DNA of 64,000 bases, from NCBI RefSeq assembly GCF_033344935.1, contig NZ_JAWPMM010000001.1:558001-622000 (forward strand), read 5' to 3'. How positions within the stretch are numbered: position 1 is the first letter of the stretch; each line of letters opens with the position of its first letter. Source of the DNA: Reichenbachiella sp. (GTDB lineage: Bacteria > Bacteroidota > Bacteroidia > Cytophagales > Cyclobacteriaceae). Below the pieces are notes generated by a model, which worked only from the letters and a program-made list of their open reading frames with translations, made no database searches and was not told where the DNA came from. Shown one piece after another: positions 46,208-55,777 of this stretch. A program made the translations under genes and the position numbers.

Positions 46208-47050
46208 GTCGAGTTGCGAATCTACTTTTCGATGGAACCCAGCCCCACAATTCAAGCAAAACCTGGAGTGATTAGGCAGGTCTTCTTCCCCACAATTCGA
46301 ACAAGTGATAGTACCTATTCTTTTAGCATCCGCCATCATTTGGCTCGTGACTATTCCAGTAGGTACTGCAATAATTGCATATCCAAGAATCATTAATATT
46401 GATGCAGCAGTTTGACCAAAAATGGTTTGCGGAGCAATATCTCCATACCCCACTGTAGTGATGGTGACGATGGCCCAATAGATACTTTTAGGGATACTAG
46501 TAAAGCCATTTTCTCCTCCTTCGATTAAGTACATCATGGTGCCAGCTATCACCACAATACATACCACCGTACCCATGAAGACAACAATTTTATGTCTACT
46601 ACCCCATAATGCAGTACCAAGCTGTTGCGCTCCGCCCATGAAGTGAGTAAGCTTTAAAATCCTAAATACCCGAATCAATCTGAATGACCGAATAACAGAT
46701 AGTGAATGTGTGCCAACAAAGAAGAAGCTGAGATAGGTTGGTATCAATGACAATAAATCCACTATCCCCATAAAACTGGTCATATATTTTAGGGGTCTTG
46801 GAGATGATAAAATTCGAGCAAGGTATTCAATAGAAAAAAGAAAAGTAAAACCCCATTCTATCATTCTTAGTTCTTGGCCAAAATGCTCTTCAATGTCATT
46901 TACACTTTCTAACATGACCACAAGCACACTAGTAACAATAGCTACTAACAAGGCTAAGTCAAACATTTTTCCAGCAGTTGTATGATAGCCAAAGATTACT
47001 TCATGTATCTTTTGTTGCCATTTTTTCATGTTAGAATAATCTCGATCCAT
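46187..47050 (-). CDS. Voltage-sensor potassium channel with C-terminal zinc ribbon
   Basis: A 287-residue six-helix cation channel (Ion_trans family). S1 lies at about 30-50 and S2 at 65-82. S4 at about 119-136 has spaced Arg residues (RSFRLIRVFRILK). The pore carries the canonical potassium filter TTVGYGD (198-204), and S6 is at about 212-238. After S6 a four-Cys zinc ribbon (Cys 250, 253, 265, 268) replaces the RCK domain many bacterial channels have. It is convergent with the sensor-channel pair, overlapping by 21 bases. Confidence 0.92.
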   Translation of the reverse strand: MDRDYSNMKKWQQKIHEVIFGYHTTAGKMFDLALLVAIVTSVLVVMLESVNDIEEHFGQELRMIEWGFTFLFSIEYLARILSSPRPLKYMTSFMGIVDLLSLIPTYLSFFFVGTHSLSVIRSFRLIRVFRILKLTHFMGGAQQLGTALWGSRHKIVVFMGTVVCIVVIAGTMMYLIEGGENGFTSIPKSIYWAIVTITTVGYGDIAPQTIFGQTAASILMILGYAIIAVPTGIVTSQMMADAKRIGTITCSNCGEEDLPNHSRFCLNCGAGFHRKVDSQLDSSIKNQ

Positions 47051-47269
47051 ATTGATAGAACTTGCTGGGACTAATAAAACTAGTTCGTTGTTGAAATTGC
47101 CTTAAAAGTAATAATTTAAGCTTAATCTAGCGTGAAATGTAGACATTGAGACCATGAATACCTCGTACAATATTTTCAATATTTCAGCATGAAATTTATA
47201 ATAATTCAAAATAATGAGTTGCCATAGAAAAGTACCTTTAAGCTAAAGGTGATTATGTTGTTAAATCCA

Positions 47270-47277
47270 TAATTTTG
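47270..47277 (+). promoter_or_regulatory. Putative -7 element upstream of the FAD/Fe-S dehydrogenase
   Basis: TAATTTTG matches TAnnTTTG and lies only 5 bases before the ATG at 47283, so the transcript would have almost no leader. The rest of the 232-base spacer shows nothing else clear. Confidence 0.35.
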
Positions 47278-47282
47278 CCGCC

Positions 47283-50204
47283 ATGGAAAGTGCACTAAAA
47301 GGATTGGCGAAGAAGCTCGAAGGGGAGTTGTATTGGGATGACACATTGCGCAAGCTTTATGCGACTGATGCTTCGGCCTACAGAGAGATGCCTTTGGCTG
47401 TTGCACTTCCTAAAACCAAAGCAGATATTCAGGCGCTTATTGCATTCGCCAATGAGCAAGGAACCAACTTGATTCCTAGAACTGCCGGCACCTCTTTAGC
47501 TGGCCAGGTAGTAGGCAGCGGAATTGTAGTAGACGTTTCCAAACATTTTAACAAGGTTCTGGAAGTCAATGAAAAGGAAAACTGGGTAACGGTTCACCCA
47601 GGTGTAATCCGTGATGACTTAAACAGACACCTGAAACCCTATGGACTGTATTTTGGGCCAGAGACCTCTACTGCCAATCGAGCCATGATTGGCGGGATGG
47701 TGGGCAACAATTCCTGCGGTTCCAATTCCGTGGTTTATGGCAGTACTCGCGAACATTTGATAGCAGTAACGGGCTATTTGTCAGATGGAAGTGAAGTTAC
47801 TTTCTCGAGCCTTTCGGCAAACGAATTTGAGGAGAAACTCAAGCTTCAGACCTTAGAGGGTGAAGTCTATAGAAATGTTCAAAAAATGCTTTCATCGCAA
47901 GCGCATCGAGCAGAAATAGAAAGAGAATTTCCAAAGCCATCTATTCCAAGAAGAAACACAGGATATGCGATAGATCTTTTGGCGATCAACCAGCCTTTCA
48001 AAGAAGACGGTGAGCCATTCAACTTTTGCAAACTTGTCGCAGGTTCTGAAGGGACCCTGATGTTCATTACGGAAATTAAGGTTGGAACCATTCCACTTCC
48101 ACCGAAAAACAAAGCTCTGGTTTGTATTCACTGTAATGATGTGAACGAGTCGTTATTGGCCAACTTAGTTGCGCTCAAATATGGCCCGCATGCTTGCGAG
48201 TTGATTGATCATTACATCCTTGAGTGCACCAAAGAAAACATTGAGCAGCAGAAGAATAGGTTTTTTATACAAGGAGACCCAGGTGCCATTTTGGTGGTTG
48301 AGTTGGCAGCTGACAATGATGAAAATTTGGACAATCTGGTATTGGACTTAATTTCAGATTTAAAAAAGGAAAAACTGGGTTATCATTTCCCTGTGCTTAA
48401 AGGAAGCGATATAGGTAAGATTTGGAACCTTCGAAAGGCGGGACTTGGCTTGCTGGCAAACATACCTGGAGATGCTAAAGCTCAGCCAGTAATAGAGGAT
48501 ACGGCTGTAGATGTCAATGATCTCCCTGCCTATATCAAAGAATTCAACGAGACCCTTGACAAGTACAATATGAGCTGTGTGCACTATGCACATGCAGGCT
48601 CTGGCGAATTGCACTTGAGGCCTATTCTAAACCTGAAGACAGAGGAGGGCCATAAGATGTTTAGAGTGGTAGCTGAAGAGATTTCTAAACTCGTAAAAAA
48701 ATACAAGGGCTCATTGAGCGGTGAGCATGGCGACGGCCGATTGAGAGGAGAATTCATTAAAGAACAAATAGGTGAAAAGAACTACGAATTACTCAAAGAA
48801 GTAAAACAAACTTGGGATCCGAAAGACATCTTCAACCCGGGAAAAATCACCGACACCCCACCAATGGATTCTTGTCTGCGCTACACGGCGGATCAGAAAG
48901 ATGATGAAATCAAAACCTATTTTAACTGGGATAAGAATCAGGGCGTGCTTCGTTCGGCTGAGTTGTGTAACGGTTCAGGGGATTGTAGAAAGTCAGCAGG
49001 TAGTGGAGGCACGATGTGTCCTAGCTATATGGCTACCCAAAATGAAAAGGATACTACTCGGGCTCGGGCTAATATCTTGAGGGAAATTCTTACGAATTCA
49101 GATAAGGCCAATAAGTTCGATAATGAAGAAATCAAGGAGGTCCTAGACTTGTGTCTGTCCTGCAAAGGGTGTAAATCAGAATGTCCGTCGAATGTGGACA
49201 TGGCCCGCCTCAAGGCTGAATTTCAGCAGAACTACTATGATGCGAATGGCTTGCCGATTCAGACTCGCATGATGGGGGAGTTTGCTACCAATATGAAACT
49301 GGCCTCTAAGGTGCCTGCACTTTACAATTTTGTATTTGGCAACAAACTGACAGGAGGAATCGCCAAGGCTGTCATGGGTGTACATCAGGATCGCTCTATG
49401 CCACCCATTGCTTCTCGGACCATGAGCAGCTGGTATGATCAAAAGAAAGGAAAGTTTCTGAGCCGACAATCGGATAAAAAGGTGTACGTCTTTTGTGATG
49501 AGTTTACCAATTATCTGGATGCAGAAATTGGTATTAAAGCCATCAAGTTGTTGGACAAATTGGGTTATAATGTCATTATACCTGAGCACAAAGAATCTGG
49601 CCGAGCGCTGATATCTAAGGGCATGGTGAAGAAAGCTAAAAACATTGCGGATCAGAATGTAGAGTTGTTGGCTCATTTGGTATCCAATGATGTGCCACTT
49701 GTTGGTATTGAGCCCTCTACAATTTTGACCATTCGAGATGAGTACCCTGACTTGGTCAACGACCAATGGAGAGAAAAAGCTAAATCATTGGCAGATGCTT
49801 CCATGACCATCGAGGAGTTTTTGGCAAGGGAAACCCGAAGAGGAAATATCAAAAAGGAGAAATTCTCCAGAGTGCAGCGAAACCTGAAAGTGCATGGGCA
49901 CTGTCATCAAAAGGCGCTGTCTTCTATTCAAACTTTGAAGGATACTTTATCCATTCCAGAAAACTATAAGGTGGAGGTTATTCCATCTGGCTGTTGTGGT
50001 ATGGCTGGTTCGTTTGGTTATGAAAAAAACCATTATGATGTTTCCATGAAAGTAGGTGAATTGGTACTATTTCCAACAGTGAGGAAAGCCCCATCAGACA
50101 CGATCATTGCGGCACCAGGTACCAGTTGTCGTCATCAGATCAAAGACGGCACGGGTAAAGTCGCGAAGCACCCGGTGGAGGTGCTATGGGATGCTTTGGT
50201 CTAA
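47283..50204 (+). CDS. FAD-binding / 4Fe-4S dehydrogenase (YdiJ, D-2-hydroxyacid type)
   Basis: A 973-residue fusion. Residues about 35-265 are a PCMH-type FAD-binding domain (PRTAGTSLAGQVVG; GPETSTANRAMIGGMVGNNS). About 270-535 are the FAD-oxidase C-terminal domain (GELHLRP, SGEHGDGRLRGEF). About 555-670 hold two cysteine clusters for Fe-S binding (CNGSGDCRKS...MCPSY and CLSCKGCKSECPS). The C-terminus has a CCG domain (HGHCHQKAL, PSGCCGMAGSFGYEK). The layout matches E. coli YdiJ (D-2-hydroxyglutarate dehydrogenase) and D-lactate dehydrogenases with attached GlpC-like parts. The exact hydroxyacid is not certain. Confidence 0.9.
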   Translation: MESALKGLAKKLEGELYWDDTLRKLYATDASAYREMPLAVALPKTKADIQALIAFANEQGTNLIPRTAGTSLAGQVVGSGIVVDVSKHFNKVLEVNEKENWVTVHPGVIRDDLNRHLKPYGLYFGPETSTANRAMIGGMVGNNSCGSNSVVYGSTREHLIAVTGYLSDGSEVTFSSLSANEFEEKLKLQTLEGEVYRNVQKMLSSQAHRAEIEREFPKPSIPRRNTGYAIDLLAINQPFKEDGEPFNFCKLVAGSEGTLMFITEIKVGTIPLPPKNKALVCIHCNDVNESLLANLVALKYGPHACELIDHYILECTKENIEQQKNRFFIQGDPGAILVVELAADNDENLDNLVLDLISDLKKEKLGYHFPVLKGSDIGKIWNLRKAGLGLLANIPGDAKAQPVIEDTAVDVNDLPAYIKEFNETLDKYNMSCVHYAHAGSGELHLRPILNLKTEEGHKMFRVVAEEISKLVKKYKGSLSGEHGDGRLRGEFIKEQIGEKNYELLKEVKQTWDPKDIFNPGKITDTPPMDSCLRYTADQKDDEIKTYFNWDKNQGVLRSAELCNGSGDCRKSAGSGGTMCPSYMATQNEKDTTRARANILREILTNSDKANKFDNEEIKEVLDLCLSCKGCKSECPSNVDMARLKAEFQQNYYDANGLPIQTRMMGEFATNMKLASKVPALYNFVFGNKLTGGIAKAVMGVHQDRSMPPIASRTMSSWYDQKKGKFLSRQSDKKVYVFCDEFTNYLDAEIGIKAIKLLDKLGYNVIIPEHKESGRALISKGMVKKAKNIADQNVELLAHLVSNDVPLVGIEPSTILTIRDEYPDLVNDQWREKAKSLADASMTIEEFLARETRRGNIKKEKFSRVQRNLKVHGHCHQKALSSIQTLKDTLSIPENYKVEVIPSGCCGMAGSFGYEKNHYDVSMKVGELVLFPTVRKAPSDTIIAAPGTSCRHQIKDGTGKVAKHPVEVLWDALV

Positions 50205-50218
50205 AGCTTCCAAGGAAA

Positions 50219-51010
50219 CTACATGCCAAAGTACTCCTTGAGTTTGACTCGAAACTCGTCAAAATTTAAGATATTTTGCTCTTCTTTTTTCCCAGCGATG
50301 GTGGTGATGAGTTTGGAGTCGGTTAGCGTTATTCGACCAGTGGAAGTGGCACGGGTGATTATTTTTTTCTTTCTGAAATGAGAGTTCTCGTGAGTTTGAT
50401 GATAATCACACATATCAATAAATTCAATGAGCTGTCGCTCCTTATCGGAAAAAAGATACTTTTCTTCAAAGTCAATGGAGTTTTCTGAGAGACGAAGAAC
50501 GTATTCATCGTCTATGGTTTTATCGATTCTGAAATATCGATTGAAATCCATCTGTACTAGACCAGGTTGTAACAATTTGGGTTGTAGAAAAAGATCGCCG
50601 AAACCGACATCCACTAAATACACCTGATCTTCAAAATATACGAGAATAGCCGCATGTTCGAAAGGTAGACCCCAATCTCCATCTTGATACACCTGAGCGG
50701 ATATGAGGTGGCAGGTAAATCCAAGTTGGGAAAGTAAGTGATAAAATAGCCCATTCAATTCAAAGCAAAAGCCACCGCGTTTATTCAGGATTACTTTGGT
50801 GAAGATTTTTTTTACATCCAATATGATCTGATTGCCCAAATGAATATCGAGATTTTCAAAAGGCACATGAAGTATATGGTTCTTATGCAACGCTTTTAGA
50901 TACCGAAGATTAGGCACTCTTTCTCTTTGACATTTTATTCGCTGCAGATATTGGTCGACATCAATTTTGGGCAACTTAGATTGGTTTCCTAAAGAATCGA
51001 AAGGGGGCAT
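50219..51010 (-). CDS. Arylamine N-acetyltransferase
   Basis: Transfers acetyl from acetyl-CoA to aromatic amines or hydrazines through a Cys-His-Asp triad. From the ATG at 51010 it is 263 residues; a TTG 21 bases upstream would start inside the preceding gene. The triad is Cys82 in KRGGFCFELNGLF, His119 in FEHAAIL and Asp134 in YLVDVGFGD. The C-terminal half is typical but poorly conserved. The ATG follows the stop of the channel gene by 1 base, so it is translationally coupled to it, an unexpected pairing with no obvious shared role. Confidence 0.9.
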   Translation of the reverse strand: MPPFDSLGNQSKLPKIDVDQYLQRIKCQRERVPNLRYLKALHKNHILHVPFENLDIHLGNQIILDVKKIFTKVILNKRGGFCFELNGLFYHLLSQLGFTCHLISAQVYQDGDWGLPFEHAAILVYFEDQVYLVDVGFGDLFLQPKLLQPGLVQMDFNRYFRIDKTIDDEYVLRLSENSIDFEEKYLFSDKERQLIEFIDMCDYHQTHENSHFRKKKIITRATSTGRITLTDSKLITTIAGKKEEQNILNFDEFRVKLKEYFGM

Positions 51011-51011
51011 A

Positions 51012-51746
51012 CTACTTATTGAGTTGATCAATTTTACTAGTCATCAGATCGATCTTATGCTCTAGAGATTCTACTTTTTCCTTGAGTTCATCGATATTTT
51101 CCTGAATGTCTTCATCTTCAATAAAATAATCCGTGATTGTTCCTGTAAGTGTAGAAAACATAATCATTCCTAATAAAATCAAAGCTACACTGAGAAATTT
51201 TCCCTCGACGGTTACTGGTGGTATATCCTGGAGGAATCCTACGGTGATGGTCGTTACGGTTGTCCACCAAAGACTATCAGACATAGAAGTGATATGCGGA
51301 TTGGCATGTCTTTCCAGATGATAAAAACTGAGTGTGAAAAACAGAATGATCATCCCACTGATAAGCATCAAATTCCTGAACGTATTGAAACTGTTCTTTC
51401 TGCTAAAAGCGTTGAAAATATATTTCGCTGATCTCAGAACTCGAAGAATCCTAACCACTCTTACTATTCTACCCATACGAAGGGCTTCCACCGTTGGGAT
51501 CGAAGAAATCAAATCAATCCAATTGCCTTTGAAGTATTTCCATTTGTCATCAGATCTGAAGAACCCATTGAAAAAGTCATAGAGGAAGAGCATGCATATG
51601 GCAAAATCAATCCAAGACAGAATCTCTTTTAGCTCTGGTGGATAATCAACTATGGTTCCTACATACAATTCGATGACCACATATATGGAGAGAATAAGAA
51701 GGACAGATTGAAATCGTGATGATTTTTGGTACGCTTCAGTTTCCAT
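51012..51746 (-). CDS. Voltage-sensor-type ion channel with non-canonical filter
   Basis: A 244-residue six-helix Ion_trans protein. S1 lies at about 12-32, S2 at 46-62 and S3 at 75-85. S4 at about 90-108 is Arg-rich (RMGRIVRVVRILRVLR). The pore helix and S6 (about 183-207) follow the potassium-channel pattern. The filter, however, reads TVGFLQD (168-174) instead of TVGYGD: the second Gly is lost and one residue is inserted. The tail (about 208-244) is a heptad coiled coil likely to join subunits. Ion selectivity is therefore uncertain. The N-acetyltransferase gene starts 1 base after its stop. Confidence 0.85.
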   Translation of the reverse strand: METEAYQKSSRFQSVLLILSIYVVIELYVGTIVDYPPELKEILSWIDFAICMLFLYDFFNGFFRSDDKWKYFKGNWIDLISSIPTVEALRMGRIVRVVRILRVLRSAKYIFNAFSRKNSFNTFRNLMLISGMIILFFTLSFYHLERHANPHITSMSDSLWWTTVTTITVGFLQDIPPVTVEGKFLSVALILLGMIMFSTLTGTITDYFIEDEDIQENIDELKEKVESLEHKIDLMTSKIDQLNK

Positions 51747-51867
51747 TTGGTCAAAATATGATGTCGAAAATGATGGTTAGTTTTAAAGCACTCAAGCGAA
51801 TATAAAAAATATTTAATCTTTCTAAGTTTGCAGCTGCTTATCACTATGTTAAATCATCCCATTCAAA

Positions 51868-52776
51868 ATGAAAATATTGATCACTGGATCTAATGGCCTT
51901 TTAGGACAAAAATTAGTCAAACTGCTATTAGATCAAGGAGTAGACTTCATGGCCACAGCTCGTGGAACGAACAGAATTGACTATCTGTCTACTCCATTTG
52001 AATATTGTGAATTAGATATTACAAATCAGGATCAGGTGAATGAGGTGATCGGGAAGTATCAGCCGGATGCCGTAATCCATACGGCGGCCATGACCAATGT
52101 AGATCAATGCGAGCAAGAGCAGGCAGGTTGTAGAAAACTAAATGTGGATGCTGTAAAGTATTTGGTAGTAGCTTGTGAGAGACACAATGTACATTTCGTT
52201 CACCTTTCCACTGATTTCATTTTCGATGGAGAGAACGGTCCTTACAAAGAGGATGACAAAGCAAATCCGATAAGCTACTATGGTCAGAGTAAGTTGGATG
52301 CAGAAGAGATTGTCAAAGCAGCTAAATGCAAATGGGCTATTCTTCGAACGGTCTTGGTATATGGCATTACTCCTGGCATGAGCCGTTCGAACATTATTCT
52401 TTGGGTGAAAGAAAATCTGGAAAACGGTAAACCGCTCAAGATAGTTGATGATCAGTGGAGGACACCAACGTTGGCAGAAGATTTGGCGATGGGCTGTTTT
52501 TTGACTGCGACAAAAGGAGCTGCGGGAGTGTTTAACATTTCAGGAGAGGAAATGCTTACGCCATTTGATATGGCCAAAAAAACGGCAGATTATTTCGATC
52601 TGGATTTTTCTTTAGTAACAAAAGTCGATGCAAGTACTTTCTCTCAGCCAGCTAAACGTCCCCCTAAGACTGGCTTCATCTTAGATAAAGCAAAAGAAGT
52701 GCTGGGCTATCAGCCTCATACTTTTGAAGAGGGGATTAAAATATTAGATCAACAAGTACAACGTATGGGAGAATAA
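51868..52776 (+). CDS. RmlD-like NAD(P)-dependent sugar nucleotide reductase
   Basis: A 302-residue extended short-chain dehydrogenase. The Rossmann motif ITGSNGLLGQ (about 5-14) binds NAD(P); HTAAMTNVDQCEQ and the catalytic SYYGQSKLDAE (Tyr-x3-Lys) follow. The C-terminal half resembles RmlD (dTDP-4-dehydrorhamnose reductase), but no other rhamnose gene is nearby, so the substrate is open. It stands alone on + between two minus-strand genes. A hairpin overlaps its stop. Confidence 0.85.
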   Translation: MKILITGSNGLLGQKLVKLLLDQGVDFMATARGTNRIDYLSTPFEYCELDITNQDQVNEVIGKYQPDAVIHTAAMTNVDQCEQEQAGCRKLNVDAVKYLVVACERHNVHFVHLSTDFIFDGENGPYKEDDKANPISYYGQSKLDAEEIVKAAKCKWAILRTVLVYGITPGMSRSNIILWVKENLENGKPLKIVDDQWRTPTLAEDLAMGCFLTATKGAAGVFNISGEEMLTPFDMAKKTADYFDLDFSLVTKVDASTFSQPAKRPPKTGFILDKAKEVLGYQPHTFEEGIKILDQQVQRMGE

Positions 52777-52787
52777 TCTCTCATACG
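52762..52787. repeat. Hairpin across the stop of the RmlD-like gene
   Basis: An 11-base stem (CGTATGGGAGA, 52762-52772, with TCTCTCATACG, 52777-52787; one G-T pair) with an ATAA loop containing the stop codon. No T-run follows on either strand, so it may stabilise the mRNA end or be a weak terminator. Confidence 0.45.
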
Positions 52788-52799
52788 CTGACTGTCCAA

Positions 52800-55187
52800 T
52801 TATTCATTTCTTAAGGCATTTACAGGATTGGAGGTGGCAGCTTTAACTGCATGAAAACTCACCGTGAGCTGCGAGATAACCAAAGCGAGTACAGAGGCTA
52901 AAACAAAAGCCACCCATGGCATATCCACATGATAGGCAAATCCTGAAAGCCATTCATTCAAAAAATAATAGGCGATTGGCATGGCAATCAAGCATGCGAT
53001 CAAAACTGGTTTCGTAAACTCGGTAGAGAGCAACAAAGTAATTGTTTTGATGCTTGCACCTAGCACTTTTCGGATGCCAATTTCTTTGATACGTTGTTCT
53101 GCTGTGAACATAGATAACCCGATCAAACCTAAACATGCAATAAAAATGGCTAGCCAGGTGAAGCTTACGATGAGTGTAGCAAAGTTTTCGTCGTTTTCAT
53201 ATTGCTGTCCAAATTCTTCATTAAAGAATGCATATTCGAATGGATAGTTTGGATTTACTTCTGTCCATATTTCTTCTACTTTTTGGAGCGTACTTTTTAT
53301 GTTTTCCTGTCGAATTTTCAATGACAAAACGCCATTGCTAAGTGCAGTGGGCTGATAGGGTAAGATGATCGGCTCAATTTGGTGCCTCATGTTGGCGAAG
53401 TGGAAGTTTTTCACGACCCCAACAACTGTTTTTTCGTTTGGCCCCTGACTAATTTTCTTGCCAATGGGATCGTCCCAACCAATGGCTTTTACGGCTGCCT
53501 CATTCATTATAATAGCTGAAGCTGAGTCTGATTTGATCTCTCTGGAGTAATTGCGACCTGCTACGATTTCCATGCCCATCAGATCAAAATACTCATGGTT
53601 GACACCCATCGTACTCACAATCCAAATATCGTCTTCATCCGACCCTTCTGGCAACATACCCGTTCGGCCCACGCCTCTGCCCGGCATTGAACCAGAAAGT
53701 CCCATCATTTCGATATTCGGTATTTGAGAAAGTTTGTTTTTTAACCGTTCTCCTGAAGTTCTCAAGCTTTGATCACTAAAGTTGATGGATAGGATTTGTT
53801 CATCCTTGAAGCCCTTATCTGCTGATTTCAAATAGTCTAGTTGATAGTAAACTGTAATGGTTCCTATAATCATGGCTATAGAAGCTGTAAACTGTACAAC
53901 TACCAATATTTTTCGTAACCAAACACCAGAAGTGCCGGTTTTGAAATTGCCCTTCAGTACTTTTAGAATAGAAAACCCTGAAAGCAAAAACGCGGGGTAA
54001 AGCCCTGAAAGAATACCCAACCCAAGTACTGACCCTACGATCCATATCACGGTCGTGTTTTCACTCAGCAAGTACACAAGAAGGTTTTGATCAATTCCGA
54101 AATCCAAAAATGAACTGGATAAGAATAGTGCCACTAGAGCCAATAAAAGTGAAAAGAAACAGATCACTATAGACTCGGATAAAAACTGTGCAGCTAGCTG
54201 TCTCTTGCTCGCTCCCATCACCTTTCGCATACCTACTTCCTTGGCTCGGTTGGCTGAACGAGCAGTAGAGAGATTCATAAAATTGAAAGCGGCAATAAGT
54301 ACAACAAAGAGCCCCACAATAGCTAGGGTATATAAATAATTGATATCTCCTTTGTTTGCATTGAAAACGTCAAACAGAATGCCTGTGGAACTTAAATGAG
54401 TTTCACTCAATGGCTGTAGCGTTACTTTGAAATTATCCCCAACGCTATTCTTGCGAATGATTTCCTCCATTTTAATTTTTACTTCCTCCGGATTGGTCGT
54501 TGGGTTCAAAGAAACATATTCGACCATCGAGATGCTGTTCCAGCTATTGAGATAGTTGATGGTATTGCTGTCGCTTTCACTGGGAACCATAGAGACCAAA
54601 AGGTCAAATTCCATCGAAGTAAATTTTGAAGGGTCTTTCATCACGCCTACTATTTCTAAGTCGGTAGCATTATCCACTTTGATGGTTTTACCAATCGGGT
54701 CTTCTTTGGAAAATATTTTTCTCGCCATGGTTTCAGTAAGCACAGCCGTATTAGGTGCCTGCAGGGCAGTTGGCTGGTGACCAGCCACAAGTTCATAATC
54801 GAAAACTTCGAATAGGCTGGGTTCTACATATACCATGTTTTCTGTGTAGAGTGGAATTTTATTGTACTCTACCAGCGATCTTCCATTCGTGCTAATCCGA
54901 ACACTGTTTTCTACATCCGTCAATTCGTTTTTCATGGTTTCGCTCAGCGCAGGCAAGGTGATACCTACCAAATTACTAGTGACCCCTAGCGCTTCATCGA
55001 TGGTGAGCACTCTGTAAATATTGTCAATGTTGGAATGGAACCGGTCGTAAGACAATTCCTTTTTGATATAGGTGAAAATGAGCAGTGCGCACAGAAATCC
55101 TATGGTGAGGCCACCAATATTAATAAAGGCCGTGGATTTACTTTTGAAAAGGTTTCGAATCGCGAGTTTAAAATAGTTTTTGACCAT
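52800..55187 (-). CDS. MacB/FtsX-type ABC transporter permease
   Basis: A 795-residue permease of the long Bacteroidetes type. A first membrane segment (about 20-42, TAFINIGGLTIGFLCALLI) is followed by a MacB-type periplasmic core domain. FtsX domain one follows (three segments, about 280-405; GMRKVMGASKRQLAAQFL). A further segment and second periplasmic domain come next, then FtsX domain two at the C-terminus (EIGIRKVLGASIKTITLLL). Such proteins pair with a LolD/MacB ATPase, but none is adjacent. Substrate unknown. Confidence 0.9.
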   Translation of the reverse strand: MVKNYFKLAIRNLFKSKSTAFINIGGLTIGFLCALLIFTYIKKELSYDRFHSNIDNIYRVLTIDEALGVTSNLVGITLPALSETMKNELTDVENSVRISTNGRSLVEYNKIPLYTENMVYVEPSLFEVFDYELVAGHQPTALQAPNTAVLTETMARKIFSKEDPIGKTIKVDNATDLEIVGVMKDPSKFTSMEFDLLVSMVPSESDSNTINYLNSWNSISMVEYVSLNPTTNPEEVKIKMEEIIRKNSVGDNFKVTLQPLSETHLSSTGILFDVFNANKGDINYLYTLAIVGLFVVLIAAFNFMNLSTARSANRAKEVGMRKVMGASKRQLAAQFLSESIVICFFSLLLALVALFLSSSFLDFGIDQNLLVYLLSENTTVIWIVGSVLGLGILSGLYPAFLLSGFSILKVLKGNFKTGTSGVWLRKILVVVQFTASIAMIIGTITVYYQLDYLKSADKGFKDEQILSINFSDQSLRTSGERLKNKLSQIPNIEMMGLSGSMPGRGVGRTGMLPEGSDEDDIWIVSTMGVNHEYFDLMGMEIVAGRNYSREIKSDSASAIIMNEAAVKAIGWDDPIGKKISQGPNEKTVVGVVKNFHFANMRHQIEPIILPYQPTALSNGVLSLKIRQENIKSTLQKVEEIWTEVNPNYPFEYAFFNEEFGQQYENDENFATLIVSFTWLAIFIACLGLIGLSMFTAEQRIKEIGIRKVLGASIKTITLLLSTEFTKPVLIACLIAMPIAYYFLNEWLSGFAYHVDMPWVAFVLASVLALVISQLTVSFHAVKAATSNPVNALRNE

Positions 55188-55402
55188 GAGAGTTGATTGA
55201 GATGTACCTAATCTAGAAAAAGTTGTGCTTCAGGTCAATGAATTTGTGATGGGTGGTATCTCAGTATGAAATAGATTTTTTTGAATATAGCAAGGTTGAA
55301 TTCTGGTCAGACATGAAATAATCTAATAATATTTATAGTTTTATGTAATTCATCAATTTGACCATGAATAATTTCAATAACCAACTATAACATTTGAATT
55401 AA

Positions 55403-55765
55403 ATGCCAATCAACAAACTCGAACACAAAGGAAAAGAAGTAATTTATGTGGATTACCAGTCTTGTAGATCTGACTTCGAAAGATTAAAACAATTAGAAGA
55501 GACTGCACAGTTTCTCTCTCAGCATCAGGGGAATGCACTTGTCCTTGTAGACTTGCGAGGGCAGTCTGGAAGAAGTAAAGAATTTATGGAACGAGCAAAG
55601 GAACTCGAGCCAAATTATGGTCATAATGTGAGCAAAAGAGCTATTCTAGGTATTGACGGTTTGAAAAAGGTATTGCTTATGGCCTTTAACCGATTTAGTA
55701 AAAATTCCACGAAAACGGTACCATTTGATACAAAAGACAAAGCTTTGGACTTTTTGATTACTTAA
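55403..55765 (+). CDS. SpoIIAA/STAS-like small protein
   Basis: A 120-residue soluble protein. The pattern of an early strand (KEVIYVDYQSC), helix, LVLVDLRGQSG strand-loop, and late ILGIDGLKKVLLMAFNRFS helix followed by KDKALDFL resembles the SpoIIAA-like/STAS family. There is no signal peptide or catalytic motif. It is convergent with the DUF547 gene, 12 bases apart. The role is unknown; family members may bind hydrophobic ligands or act as switch proteins. Confidence 0.6.
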   Translation: MPINKLEHKGKEVIYVDYQSCRSDFERLKQLEETAQFLSQHQGNALVLVDLRGQSGRSKEFMERAKELEPNYGHNVSKRAILGIDGLKKVLLMAFNRFSKNSTKTVPFDTKDKALDFLIT

Positions 55766-55777
55766 ACTATGAAATGG

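Noticed and set aside
49176-49766. A 196-codon open frame antisense to the YdiJ-like gene
   Set aside because: It lies wholly opposite well-conserved Fe-S dehydrogenase sequence, has no recognisable domain and an unusual His/Arg/Phe-rich composition, as expected of a shadow frame.
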